This document shows, in pieces, positions 7,899 through 15,626 of a stretch of 64,000 nucleotides of DNA. Origin of the DNA: Kibdelosporangium sp. MJ126-NF4 (GTDB lineage Bacteria > Actinomycetota > Actinomycetes > Mycobacteriales > Pseudonocardiaceae); NCBI RefSeq assembly GCF_000826545.1, contig NZ_CDME01000002.1, positions 1 through 64,000 on the forward strand, written 5' to 3'. The notes beneath the pieces are model-generated. The model ran no database searches and had not been told where the DNA came from. It saw only the letters and a list, made by a program, of their open reading frames with translations. Made by a program: the position numbers and the translations under genes. How positions within the stretch are numbered: position 1 is the stretch's first letter; every line of letters begins with the position of its first letter.

Positions 7899-8953
7899 GC
7901 CCGTCCTATGTCCGGATCTTCGAGTCCGAACTCGCCTGCGTGGTGCACGAGACCGAGGTCAACCAGAACATCGAGACCGGTGGCAGCCTCTATGGTCTGT
8001 GGACCGAGTCCGGCAACCCCACCATCATGCTCGCCGTTCGCCCCGGTCCGCACGCCATCCACCAGGTCACCCAGTTCGAACAGGACGCCACGGCACACCA
8101 GGCGATCGAGCGAGTGCTCGCCGAGTTCTGCGGCGTGCAGGCCGTCGGCCTGTGGCATTCCCATCACCGCCTCGGTCTGCACGAGCTCAGCGGCGGCGAT
8201 CTCAGGCGCACCATGCGGTTCGCCGCGCGCAACAACCGAAGGCGGTTCTGCGACGTGTTGTCCTTCATCGAGGACGCCGGTCACTCCTCGGCGCGCGTCG
8301 CGGTGAAACCCTATGTGTACGTCGATGCGGCTGCAGGCAAACGAGCCCCCACCACGTTCGTCGTGCTGCCGGGAGTGAGTCCGATCCGGGCCGCGCTGGC
8401 CGCTTCCCAGCCGGTCGCGGCGGAGTTGGAGCAGTTCCGCGCCGCGTTGGCGCCGCCGCCCGCCAACTGGCAGCCCCGCTACCGGCTGGCGAGATCGATC
8501 GAGGTCGGCATGCGGGACGATGACGACGTGGCTGTTCCGGCCAAACGGGGCATCGTCGCCCGGATCATGCGCAAACCCCCGGTAGCAGGGGAGATCGAGT
8601 CGGCCGAGGCATCGGCGCACGCCAAGCCGCCGTACGGGATCACCGACCTCCCGCGGTTCATGAGCGAATACCTCGAGCCCGCGTTGCGGTCCGTGCCGGG
8701 TGACGTGTCCTGTGAGCTCGAGCCGTACGACGATGTCTACCTGCGGCTGAACCTGTTGTCCCCGAACAAGACCGAGGAGCACGTGCTCGAACTCGGCTGG
8801 GACGGCGGAGGACCGGTGGTGATCAGGCATGTCTGTCAACTGGCCACCGAACCCGGGTCGCACGACATGCTGCCCACAGGAGTTCCCGTGCTCATGAAGC
8901 CGCGTATCGACGCCGTCCTGCGAGCGATGACGGATCCGAACGGCCGGAGGTGA
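7895..8953 (+). CDS. JAB/JAMM-domain metallopeptidase (candidate deconjugase)
   Basis: This 352-residue protein has a JAB/JAMM domain in its first 130 residues. E27 lies in the classic ETGG turn, and H88, H90 and D102 form the zinc site with S99 three residues before the Asp (WHSH...SGGD). The H-x-H to D spacing is eleven residues rather than the usual ten, so one residue appears inserted. JAMM peptidases remove ubiquitin-like modifiers from targets or trim their precursors, and this is the expected role beside E1- and E2-like genes. The C-terminal 200 residues are not recognised. GTG 7895 overlaps the upstream stop. Confidence 0.87.
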   Translation: MSPSYVRIFESELACVVHETEVNQNIETGGSLYGLWTESGNPTIMLAVRPGPHAIHQVTQFEQDATAHQAIERVLAEFCGVQAVGLWHSHHRLGLHELSGGDLRRTMRFAARNNRRRFCDVLSFIEDAGHSSARVAVKPYVYVDAAAGKRAPTTFVVLPGVSPIRAALAASQPVAAELEQFRAALAPPPANWQPRYRLARSIEVGMRDDDDVAVPAKRGIVARIMRKPPVAGEIESAEASAHAKPPYGITDLPRFMSEYLEPALRSVPGDVSCELEPYDDVYLRLNLLSPNKTEEHVLELGWDGGGPVVIRHVCQLATEPGSHDMLPTGVPVLMKPRIDAVLRAMTDPNGRR

Positions 8954-9405
8954 CACGTCCGATGTGGAAGCCCTACCAGCAGTTGCGTCTGGCGCAGGAA
9001 CGCAACGCTCTGCAGCGCAACCTGCCTGCGTTCGAGTTCCACAACCTCGTTCGGGACACCTACGTCACCGGTTGGTGGACGAGCAACACCAACCGCCACT
9101 ACCAGATCCGGGTCGAGCTGCCCGAGGGCTACCCGGACGAGACGCCGAGGACGTATGTCACGTACCCCACCCCGCTGTACGGGTATCGCGACCTGTACCG
9201 GATTGACTCGTACGGCAACAACCACGACATGCACACTTGGGAGACCGACCGCCCCGGCTGGGTGAAGGTCTGCATCGTCCGCCCGAAGGTGTGGAGCGCC
9301 GAGTACTCCCTGATCAAGGTTCTGCGCAAGGCGATGTTGTGGATCACCGCCTACGAGTGCCACCTGGACGACGGCCAGGCGATAGCGAAGTTCTTGTTGG
9401 ACTAG
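8950..9405 (+). CDS. E2-like (ubiquitin-conjugating fold) protein
   Basis: This protein of about 151 residues matches the UBC fold in order. A strand pair (YQIRVELPEG) leads into YPDETPRTYV, the equivalent of the E2 YPxxPP turn. A His-containing segment (NNHDMHTW) follows, then VKVCIV with C108 at the position of the E2 catalytic cysteine. VWSAEYSL corresponds to the conserved W-S-P segment after it. It probably carries a modifier as a thioester received from the E1-like protein encoded downstream. The start may be GTG 8950, overlapping the previous stop by GTGA, or ATG 8962, 11 nt after a GGAGG; the core fold is unaffected. Confidence 0.85.
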   Translation: MTRPMWKPYQQLRLAQERNALQRNLPAFEFHNLVRDTYVTGWWTSNTNRHYQIRVELPEGYPDETPRTYVTYPTPLYGYRDLYRIDSYGNNHDMHTWETDRPGWVKVCIVRPKVWSAEYSLIKVLRKAMLWITAYECHLDDGQAIAKFLLD

Positions 9406-9417
9406 AGGGAGCTGACG

Positions 9418-9621
9418 ATGAGTGACGCTGACCACGGCGCCATCCGCGACTATCTCAAGCGCGAGTCGGACGGAATGGGCAACCCGGGCAAGAAGATGGT
9501 GCTCAACCCGCGCACCGGGAAGTTCGAGGTGGTCTCGGTGAACGCGGCCCAGACCGGTGACACGGCGGAGATCACTGCCGAGGACATGCGGTCGTTCGCG
9601 GCGGTGATCCGTGGCTGCTAG
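9418..9621 (+). CDS. Small protein of 67 aa ending in Gly-Cys, candidate modifier
   Basis: This small protein lies between E2-like and E1-like genes, where a ubiquitin-like modifier would be expected. It has a GAGGGAG ribosome binding site. Residues 1-25 are polar and probably flexible; KMVLNPRTGKFEVVSVN could form a hairpin; a short helix (TAEDMRSFAAVI) precedes the terminal R-G-C. It is shorter than a full beta-grasp domain of about 76 residues and lacks the usual Gly-Gly end, so the call rests mainly on position. It is not Pup, which ends in Gly-Gly-Gln/Glu. Its 3' end overlaps the E1-like gene by 11 bp. A modifier or a small operon-specific cofactor are both possible. Confidence 0.7.
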   Translation: MSDADHGAIRDYLKRESDGMGNPGKKMVLNPRTGKFEVVSVNAAQTGDTAEITAEDMRSFAAVIRGC

Positions 9622-10849
9622 CCGATGGCCGCATGTGGTGGTGGAGCCTCTTGCCGCGCAACGCATGCGGGACCGAACACTCGACTACGCCCAGACGGTG
9701 TCCGTGGACGGCGGCGATGTCGTGCGAGTCCGTGGCGTTGCCGGGGACGGCGCCCGTGTCGTGCATCTGGACTCCATGGACCAGATGGCGTCGGAGGTGA
9801 GCCACGGCGGGAGCCAGTCGCCGCTCGTCTGCGCGGTGGCCGAGGACGAGATCCGGTGCTTCGTCCCCGACCAGGGTGCGTATCGGCCGCTTGAGGTCAC
9901 CGTGCTGCCCGAGCGGGCGGATGTGTTCGATCGGGTTCGTGGGGTGTTCGAGACGGACGTGCTGCGCGACCGGTCGGTGGCGGTGCTCGGGCTCGGGTCG
10001 GGCGGGAGCGTGATCACCCGTGAACTCGCCCGGTCCGGCGTCGGGCGGTTCCTGCTGGTGGACCACGACCGGCTGGAGATCGGCAACGTCTGCAGGCACG
10101 AGTGTGGACTGTCCGATGTGGGCAGATTGAAGACCAACGCCGTGGCGGAGATGGTGCTCGACCGCAACCCGAATGCGCGGATCACCACCCGGAGCGTGCA
10201 CATCGGCGGTGCCACTGTGGACGAGTTGTCCCTGGCCATCGAGCAGGCCGATGTGGACCTGGTTGTGTGTGCGACCGACAACCGGGAAAGCCGGATGCTG
10301 GTGAACCGGCTGTGCGTGCTGGCCGGGCTGCCCGCGTTGTACGCCGGAGTGTTCAGACGCGCCTACGGTGGTCAGGTCCTGAGGTACATCCCGGGCCTTT
10401 CCCCGTGCTACCAGTGTTTCGTCAGCGCCTTGCCCGCGATGGAACGCGACCAGGAGGTCAGCAGCGCGGCGGACGCCAGCGCCGTCGCGTACACCGACCG
10501 CCCGGTCGCGGTCGAACCAGGACTGTCCAGCGACATCGCCCCGATCGCACTGCTGGTCGCCAAACTCGCGCTTCAGGAACTGTTGAGCGGCACACCGACC
10601 ACGCTGGCATCGCTCGACGAGGACCTGGTCGCGCCCCTGTACCTGTGGCTCAACCGCAGGGAACAGGACACCGAGTACGTCTCGTGGCAGCCGATGGCGA
10701 CCGGCGTCGACGAGATGAGTGTGCTTCGCTGGTATGGAATCGGCCTGCCACGTAACGAGTCCTGCTCGGTGTGCGGCGACATGACAGTCGAGGGCGTCGC
10801 CCCCGACGAGATGCTGGACCTGAGCGCGTTCCAGTCCCCGGAGGCCTGA
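9611..10849 (+). CDS. ThiF/E1-like adenylyltransferase
   Basis: This 412-residue protein has an N-terminal region of about 115 residues that is not recognised, then a ThiF/E1 Rossmann domain. GLGSGG at residues 127-132 binds ATP, VDHDRLEIGNVCRHE matches the E1 metal- and adenylate-binding segment, and GRLKTNAV follows as in the family. Two Cys pairs, CYQC and CSVC, make a probable structural zinc site. E1-like enzymes adenylate the C-terminus of a ubiquitin-like protein and pass it to an E2. GTG 9611 overlaps the 67-aa gene by 11 bp. It is the last gene of a tightly packed operon starting at 6816. Confidence 0.9.
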   Translation: MAASRWPHVVVEPLAAQRMRDRTLDYAQTVSVDGGDVVRVRGVAGDGARVVHLDSMDQMASEVSHGGSQSPLVCAVAEDEIRCFVPDQGAYRPLEVTVLPERADVFDRVRGVFETDVLRDRSVAVLGLGSGGSVITRELARSGVGRFLLVDHDRLEIGNVCRHECGLSDVGRLKTNAVAEMVLDRNPNARITTRSVHIGGATVDELSLAIEQADVDLVVCATDNRESRMLVNRLCVLAGLPALYAGVFRRAYGGQVLRYIPGLSPCYQCFVSALPAMERDQEVSSAADASAVAYTDRPVAVEPGLSSDIAPIALLVAKLALQELLSGTPTTLASLDEDLVAPLYLWLNRREQDTEYVSWQPMATGVDEMSVLRWYGIGLPRNESCSVCGDMTVEGVAPDEMLDLSAFQSPEA

Positions 10850-10865
10850 GCCAACCGGCGAAACG

Positions 10866-11465
10866 TCACTGGGCCCGCAGGCGCAGGCTGTCGCCCATGG
10901 CGGCGAAGGCGCGCCGCACGTGTTCGGGAAGTTCGCCGGGAGCGCAGGCGGGAAGCCACTCGTCCAGCGCGCAGCGCCACGTGGCCACGCAGAACTCGAT
11001 GAGTAGTCGCAGTTCGAGGCTGCGCGGGTCGCCGAGCCGGTGTGCGACCTCTGTCTGGATCTCCGCGCAGTGCCGCAGCGAATGCCCGTTCAGCGATGGC
11101 GACTGCTCGATCAACCTGAGTGTGGGCGGGAAGCGCCGGTACCACTCGTCGTCCATGCGGTCGAGGGTGGTCAGCAGCGCGTCGCGGAAGACGTCGGCGA
11201 GCGGCCCGGACTTCGGGGTCTCGTCCAGCACGTCGAGGTAGGCGCCCCAGAGTTGTTTGACGGCGGTGAGGGCGACGTCCTCCTTCGAGCGGTAGTTGCG
11301 GAAGAAGGTCCGCCGCGACACCTCCACCTCGTCGAGGAGCGCGTCGAGTGGCGTGGTGTCGAAACCGCGCTCGCTGAACATCGAGACCGCTGTGTGTGCC
11401 AGCGCCTGGCGGGTGCGCAGCTTCTTGCGTTCGCGCAGCGTGGCGGGCTGGCCGACGGTCGTCAT
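10866..11465 (-). CDS. TetR-family transcriptional regulator
   Basis: This 199-residue protein has a TetR N-terminal helix-turn-helix in its first 65 residues (RTRQALAHTAVSMFSERGFD then RRTFFRNYRSKEDV) and a helical ligand domain after it. It is transcribed away from the quinone-oxidoreductase-like gene at 11558, with 92 bp between the two starts. It probably represses that gene and itself through a site in this gap. Its ligand is unknown. Its 3' end converges on the E1-like gene with only 16 bp between them. Confidence 0.92.
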   Translation of the reverse strand: MTTVGQPATLRERKKLRTRQALAHTAVSMFSERGFDTTPLDALLDEVEVSRRTFFRNYRSKEDVALTAVKQLWGAYLDVLDETPKSGPLADVFRDALLTTLDRMDDEWYRRFPPTLRLIEQSPSLNGHSLRHCAEIQTEVAHRLGDPRSLELRLLIEFCVATWRCALDEWLPACAPGELPEHVRRAFAAMGDSLRLRAQ

Positions 11466-11519
11466 GGCACCAGTCTAGCTGCCTCGCCTCCAGAGGGCCT
11501 ATGCTTCAATGGAGCAAAC

Positions 11520-11532
11520 GCCACACTGTGGC
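11520..11532. promoter_or_regulatory. Short inverted repeat between divergent TetR and oxidoreductase genes
   Basis: GCCACA and TGTGGC are complementary arms around a single base, 26 bp before the oxidoreductase start. A wider TCAATG/CATTGA pair surrounds it asymmetrically. It is the best candidate for the TetR operator in this gap, but the arms are short. Confidence 0.4.
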
Positions 11533-11557
11533 ACATTGATCCAGGGGAGATCTGACT

Positions 11558-12493
11558 GTGCGTGCACTCGTTATCGACCACACCGCGACGGCACACCTCG
11601 CGCAGGCCGAGGTGGCCGACCCGGTGCCCGCGCCCCACGAGGCGCTTGTCCGGGTCGAAGCGGTCTCACTCAACTACGGCGAGGTCAAGGGCGCCACCAA
11701 TCCGGACACGCCGGACGGCGCCGTGATCGGCTGGGACGCGGCAGGTGTGGTGGTCCAGGCGGCGGCCGACGGATCAGGCCCGAGCAAAGGAACCGCGGTG
11801 GTCACGCTGGGAGCCGGTGGTGGCTGGGCCGAGTTGCGCGCGGTCCCGGCCATCCAACTCGGTGTCGTACCGGATGGCGCCGACCTCGGTGCGATCAGCA
11901 CGATTCCGGTCGCGGGTCTGAGCGCGCTGCATGTGTTGCGGCGCATGGGGCCGCTCGTCGGGCGGCGGGTGATGATCACCGGCGCCTCCGGTGGCGTCGG
12001 GCGCTACGCAGTGCAACTCGCCGCGCGTGCGGGCGCGGAGGTCGTCGCGATCAGCAGGAATCCCGCTCAGGAGCCAGGTCTGCGGGCGCAGGGTGCGCAC
12101 GAGGTGTTCACCGATCCGTCCGCAGTGGACCGGCCGGTGTTCGCGGTGCTGGACAACGTCGGAGGCCAGCAGCTGGTGGACGCCTTCGCCGCAGTGCAGG
12201 CCGGTGGCGTGCTGGTGAACGTTGGCCGGTCGTCGGAGGCGGACGTGGTCTTCCCGGCCGAGGCGTTCCTGGCCACCGAAGGACGGCACGACCGGTCGAT
12301 CCGCACGTTCTTCCTGATCGCCGATCCCCACACGGACTTCTCCGCCGACCTGACCTGGCTGGCCGCCGAGGTGGCCGCCGGTCGACTCGATCCCGCAATC
12401 AGCTGGCGTGGCTCGTGGACCCGCTACGACGAGGCGGCCACAGCCCTGCTTGACCGTCGCCTGCACGGCAAGGCGGTACTGGACATCACCTGA
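11558..12493 (+). CDS. Zinc-free MDR oxidoreductase (quinone oxidoreductase-like)
   Basis: This 311-residue medium-chain dehydrogenase/reductase has the N-terminal GroES-like fold ([20 protein letters not shown]) and a C-terminal NAD(P)H-binding Rossmann domain ([20 protein letters not shown]). The catalytic and structural zinc cysteines of alcohol dehydrogenases are absent, as in quinone and enone reductases. It probably reduces a quinone or alpha,beta-unsaturated carbonyl with NADPH. GTG 11558 follows AGGGGAGA. It is divergent from the TetR gene and likely controlled by it. Confidence 0.9.
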   Translation: MRALVIDHTATAHLAQAEVADPVPAPHEALVRVEAVSLNYGEVKGATNPDTPDGAVIGWDAAGVVVQAAADGSGPSKGTAVVTLGAGGGWAELRAVPAIQLGVVPDGADLGAISTIPVAGLSALHVLRRMGPLVGRRVMITGASGGVGRYAVQLAARAGAEVVAISRNPAQEPGLRAQGAHEVFTDPSAVDRPVFAVLDNVGGQQLVDAFAAVQAGGVLVNVGRSSEADVVFPAEAFLATEGRHDRSIRTFFLIADPHTDFSADLTWLAAEVAAGRLDPAISWRGSWTRYDEAATALLDRRLHGKAVLDIT

Positions 12494-12501
12494 GTACGTC
12501 T

Positions 12502-12542
12502 CCGGCCGGGGCGGCGGTCAGGACGACCGTCGCCCCGGCCGG
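12502..12542. terminator. Strong bidirectional stem-loop
   Basis: A perfect 12-bp outer stem, CCGGCCGGGGCG with its complement, plus an inner GGTC/GACC pairing, fills the gap between convergent genes ending at 12493 and 12556. It should terminate transcription from both sides. Confidence 0.75.
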
Positions 12543-12555
12543 TGAGCAGTCGGGA

Positions 12556-13617
12556 TCAGGGACACCGCAGCAGAGTGTCTCCGGCGTCGGCCCGGCACCG
12601 GTCGACGCCGAGACCACCATCTACCTGGTCGTTGCCTTTCGTGCCATCGACGACGTTGATGATGTCGTTGCCGGGGCCACCATCGACGTCGTTGTTGGCG
12701 AGGTCGGCTCCGCGAGTGGTCATCTCGATGATGTCGTCGCCACGCGAGCCGACGATATTCTCGACGTCCGGGGTGACGTAGTCCTCGCTGGCGCCGTTGG
12801 GGTCGTTCACCTTCGCGGTGACTCCCGCTGCCCGGTCGGCATAGGTGATCAGGTCGACACCGCCGAAGCCGAACATGGTGTCGTGGCCGTCGGGATCCGG
12901 ATCGGCGACGAACCGGTCGTTGCCGAATCCGCCGGTCATCAGGTCATTGCCGGGACCGCCGACGATCGTGTCGTCTTCTTCTCCGCCACCGAGCTGGTCG
13001 TTGCCTTCGCCGCCGACGAGGAGGTCGTTGCCCTCGAATCCGCCGAGGCCGTCCACGCCGGGACCGCCGTCGATGTGGTCGTTGCCGGAGCGGCCGATGA
13101 ACCGGTCGTTGCCCGGCCCGCCGAGGAGCACGTCGTCCGCGGTGCTTCCGACGACGACTTCGATCCCGTCCGCGTCGGGCGCGGTGGAATCGTTGGACCC
13201 GATGTTGTCGTTCTCGCCTGGTGCGCCGTCGTCGGCCGCACCGTTGAGGGACAGCCGCAACGAGATCGAGCGCAGACCGTAGTCCACGATGTCCTCACCG
13301 GGACCGCCCACGTAGACGTCCTGGCCGTCCATGACGGCGTCCGCGAACAGGGCGTCGTTGCCCGCTCCGCCGTCGACGAAGTCGTTGCCCGCGTTCGAAC
13401 ACACGAAGTCGTCACCGCCGAGCGCGAGCACTCGGTCGTTGCCCGCCCCGGCGAAGATCACATCGTCCTCGTCCGTGCCGACAAGGATGTCGTCCGCGCC
13501 GGTGCCGACAATCGTCGGTGTCACGCCAAAACAGTCCGCCGCGGCCAGAACAGGTGTGGCCGGTACGAATGCGGCCACGGCAGACAACGCAACGACGGCT
13601 GGCCAGAGTCTTCGCAC
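12556..13617 (-). CDS. Secreted calcium-binding RTX-repeat protein
   Basis: This 353-residue protein has a signal peptide (AVVALSAVAAFVPATPVLAA) and then at least nine nonapeptide units of the GGxGNDxxx type, for example GGPGNDRFIG and GGEGNDQLGG. Such repeats wind into a parallel beta-roll that binds calcium on the outside of the cell. No catalytic domain is visible before or after the repeats, so it is probably a structural or binding protein rather than a toxin. The start is GTG with GGGGAGG upstream. The repeats give the antisense strand long false open frames. Confidence 0.88.
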   Translation of the reverse strand: MRRLWPAVVALSAVAAFVPATPVLAAADCFGVTPTIVGTGADDILVGTDEDDVIFAGAGNDRVLALGGDDFVCSNAGNDFVDGGAGNDALFADAVMDGQDVYVGGPGEDIVDYGLRSISLRLSLNGAADDGAPGENDNIGSNDSTAPDADGIEVVVGSTADDVLLGGPGNDRFIGRSGNDHIDGGPGVDGLGGFEGNDLLVGGEGNDQLGGGEEDDTIVGGPGNDLMTGGFGNDRFVADPDPDGHDTMFGFGGVDLITYADRAAGVTAKVNDPNGASEDYVTPDVENIVGSRGDDIIEMTTRGADLANNDVDGGPGNDIINVVDGTKGNDQVDGGLGVDRCRADAGDTLLRCP

Positions 13618-13648
13618 AGTTCCTCCCCAATACTCCGCTCGATGAACA

Positions 13649-13674
13649 CGGCAGCCTGTCCGGACAGGCTGCCG
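13649..13674. promoter_or_regulatory. Perfect 26-bp palindrome in the RTX leader
   Basis: The half-site CGGCAGCCTGTCC is followed directly by its exact complement with no spacer. It lies 31 bp upstream of the RTX start, inside the 275-bp divergent region before the esterase-like gene. It could be an operator dimer site or an RNA hairpin in the RTX leader. The remaining divergent region (13675-13892) shows no other clear element. Confidence 0.55.
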
Positions 13675-13892
13675 CGCTCATACTCCCCGGTCTCGTTGCA
13701 ACCACGTTGCACTCGCCCAACGCCAGCGAAGGCGCACATGTGCTGCGACTACGACGTGGGACGTAGCGCGAAGACCGCTCCTCGCACGACGACCGGATGA
13801 CACCGCTGATGCCATGGTGGCCATGTATCAGGCAGCGGAAAGTGACTCCCATGCTCCCGATCTGATCCACGACCATTAGGGGACCGAGAAAG

Positions 13893-15215
13893 ATGCGAAG
13901 GCGATATACCCGCCGGGTGCTGCTGACCGGCCTGTGCGCGGTCATGCTCGTGACCGGACAGGCGGCAGGCGCCCGGCAGGACGGCCGAGACCAGAGGGTC
14001 GTCGAATGGATCAACCAGAACGCCGCCCCGCTGACGTCCACCGATCCTGGTGACCCGGTGGGCGATCTGCGTCCACTTCGGCGCATCGTCGGCTCGGCCA
14101 CGGTGGTCGGGCTCGGCGAGTCCACCCACGGCTCGCGGGAGCAGCACCGGTTCAAGCATCGGATGGTGCGATTCCTGGTGGAGCACATGGGCTTCCGGAC
14201 CTTCGGTTTGGAACACGACTTCGCGCACGGCGTAGAGCTCGACCGCTACGTGACAACCGGACAGGGAGATCCTCGGCAACTGGTTGCCGGGATGGGATTT
14301 CCGTTCTGGGTAAGCGAGGAGATGCTCGACCTGGTGCGCTGGCTGCGCTCCTACAACGAAACCCACCACGATCAGGTGCGATTCCTCGGCACGGACGCGA
14401 CCGCGCTGCGGGAGACGAGTTTCGACGAGGTGACCGGATACGTACGCAGGGTCGCCCCGGACCGACTCGCCGAGGTGGAGCGTGAACTCGCGCCGCTACG
14501 GCCGACACCCGGCAACCACACGGAGTGGTATCGGGCGCATTCGGGCGACGAGCAGCGGCAACTGATCCAGCACGCGCGCACGGCGAATGGCCTGGTGCGA
14601 GCCTTGCCGGACAGCGGCGGGCGGCTGGAGCGCGAGTATGCCCAGCAGCACGCCAACGCGATCCTTGGCTGGTACGAGAGTTTCGCCAATTTCGCGCGTA
14701 CCGAACGAGAACTGTTCATCGCCGACACCATCGGCTGGTGGCAGCGCACAATCGGTGGAAAGGTCATCTATTCGGCGGCGAACATCCACAGCACCGCCGC
14801 GCCTCAGGTGACTTTCCGGGCGCCGTGGGCAACCAGGACCGCGACACACGCGGGAGGCTATCTACGCGGTCGTCTTGACCGACGGTATGTGTCGATCGGT
14901 GCCGTGTTCGGTCACGGCGCGATCAGCTCCGACTTCACCCACCCCGGGCCACACCCCGTGGGCGCGCCTCCTCGGGGCATCCTCGATGCGACACTCGACG
15001 AGGCATCCCGTCCCGCGTACCTGATCGGCCTGCGTCAACCAGCGCCCGGCCAGGTCCGAGCGTGGCGCGACGGGCCAACGACAATGCGAATGATCCACCC
15101 GTCCTATGTGGAGGAAGATGGCGGGTCCGGGTACACGATGTCGGTCGACTCCTTGTCCGGTGCCTTCGATGCGCTCGTGTATCTGCGCACGACCACCCCG
15201 ACCCAACTCTTCTGA
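13893..15215 (+). CDS. Exported erythromycin-esterase-like protein
   Basis: This 440-residue protein starts with a hydrophobic signal segment (RVLLTGLCAVMLVTGQAAGA). It then matches the erythromycin esterase family (PF05139), including VGLGESTHGSREQ, where E76 and H79 correspond to the conserved catalytic Glu and His. FGLEHDFAHGVELDRYV and NIHSTAAPQ are further family blocks. Members include the EreA/EreB macrolide hydrolases, but many relatives, especially exported ones, act on other substrates, so macrolide resistance is not established. The gene is transcribed away from the RTX gene and is followed by a separate ArsR operon. Confidence 0.85.
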   Translation: MRRRYTRRVLLTGLCAVMLVTGQAAGARQDGRDQRVVEWINQNAAPLTSTDPGDPVGDLRPLRRIVGSATVVGLGESTHGSREQHRFKHRMVRFLVEHMGFRTFGLEHDFAHGVELDRYVTTGQGDPRQLVAGMGFPFWVSEEMLDLVRWLRSYNETHHDQVRFLGTDATALRETSFDEVTGYVRRVAPDRLAEVERELAPLRPTPGNHTEWYRAHSGDEQRQLIQHARTANGLVRALPDSGGRLEREYAQQHANAILGWYESFANFARTERELFIADTIGWWQRTIGGKVIYSAANIHSTAAPQVTFRAPWATRTATHAGGYLRGRLDRRYVSIGAVFGHGAISSDFTHPGPHPVGAPPRGILDATLDEASRPAYLIGLRQPAPGQVRAWRDGPTTMRMIHPSYVEEDGGSGYTMSVDSLSGAFDALVYLRTTTPTQLF

Positions 15216-15237
15216 CGAGCTCCGTCCGCCGATGTTC

Positions 15238-15289
15238 AACCATAAGGTTTACTTTTGCTGTCGACCGCGCTAAGCTAAACCATATGGTT
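15238..15289 (+). promoter_or_regulatory. ArsR promoter with two operator palindromes, likely leaderless
   Basis: AACCATAAGGTT (15238-15249) and the perfect palindrome AACCATATGGTT (15278-15289) lie 40 bp apart. Between them are a possible -35 TTTACT (15248-15253) and -10 TAAGCT (15271-15276) with a 17-bp spacer. Transcription would then start at or next to the ATG at 15284, giving a leaderless mRNA, and the second palindrome covers the start codon. Confidence 0.65.
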
Positions 15290-15610
15290 GAACGATCGGC
15301 GGCGTTGAACACGGTGTTCCACGCACTCGCGCATGACGCGCGACGCGACATGCTTGCCCGGCTGGCAGGTCGAGAACTGACCGTCTCGGAGCTGGCGGAA
15401 CCGCTGAGCATGTCGCTACCGGCGGCGTCCAAACATGTCCAGGTACTGGAGCGTGCCGGTCTGGTGCGGCGCACTGTGCTGGGCCGCAGGCACGTGTGCC
15501 GACTCGATCCCGGTCCGTTGGCGACCGCGGACGAGTGGCTGCGGTTCTACGAGCAGTACTGGAGCGAGCAGCTCGACGCGTTGGATCGCATTTTTCGTGA
15601 TGACAAGTAA
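15284..15610 (+). CDS. ArsR-family transcriptional regulator
   Basis: This 108-residue winged-helix protein has the ArsR pattern (VFHALAHDARRDMLARLAGRELTVSEL, here with recognition helix LPAASKHVQVLERAGLVRR). No metal-binding Cys pair is present in helix 3, so it is probably a non-metal member such as the SdpR-like regulators paired with AHSA1 proteins. ATG 15284 sits within an operator palindrome and has no ribosome binding site, in keeping with a leaderless transcript. The next gene, 16 bp downstream, is an AHSA1-domain gene, a pairing common in actinobacteria. It likely represses its own operon. Confidence 0.92.
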   Translation: MVERSAALNTVFHALAHDARRDMLARLAGRELTVSELAEPLSMSLPAASKHVQVLERAGLVRRTVLGRRHVCRLDPGPLATADEWLRFYEQYWSEQLDALDRIFRDDK

Positions 15611-15626
15611 GGAGAGGCGTGCGAGC

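Noticed and set aside
9418..9621. Pup-like modifier of the proteasome system
   Set aside because: Pup ends in Gly-Gly-Gln/Glu and lies beside proteasome genes; this protein ends in Gly-Cys and neither proteasome nor ligase genes are here.
6816..10849. Type II CBASS (E1/E2 and JAB proteins used to regulate a nucleotide cyclase)
   Set aside because: No CD-NTase-like cyclase or effector gene is present in or beside the operon, and E1 and E2 are separate proteins.
12556..13617. RTX toxin
   Set aside because: Only calcium-binding repeats and a Sec signal peptide are present; no pore-forming, lipase or protease domain and no type I secretion genes.
12883..13800. Long plus-strand frames opposite the RTX gene
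   Set aside because: They arise from the nonapeptide repeats read on the other strand and have no start signal or family match.
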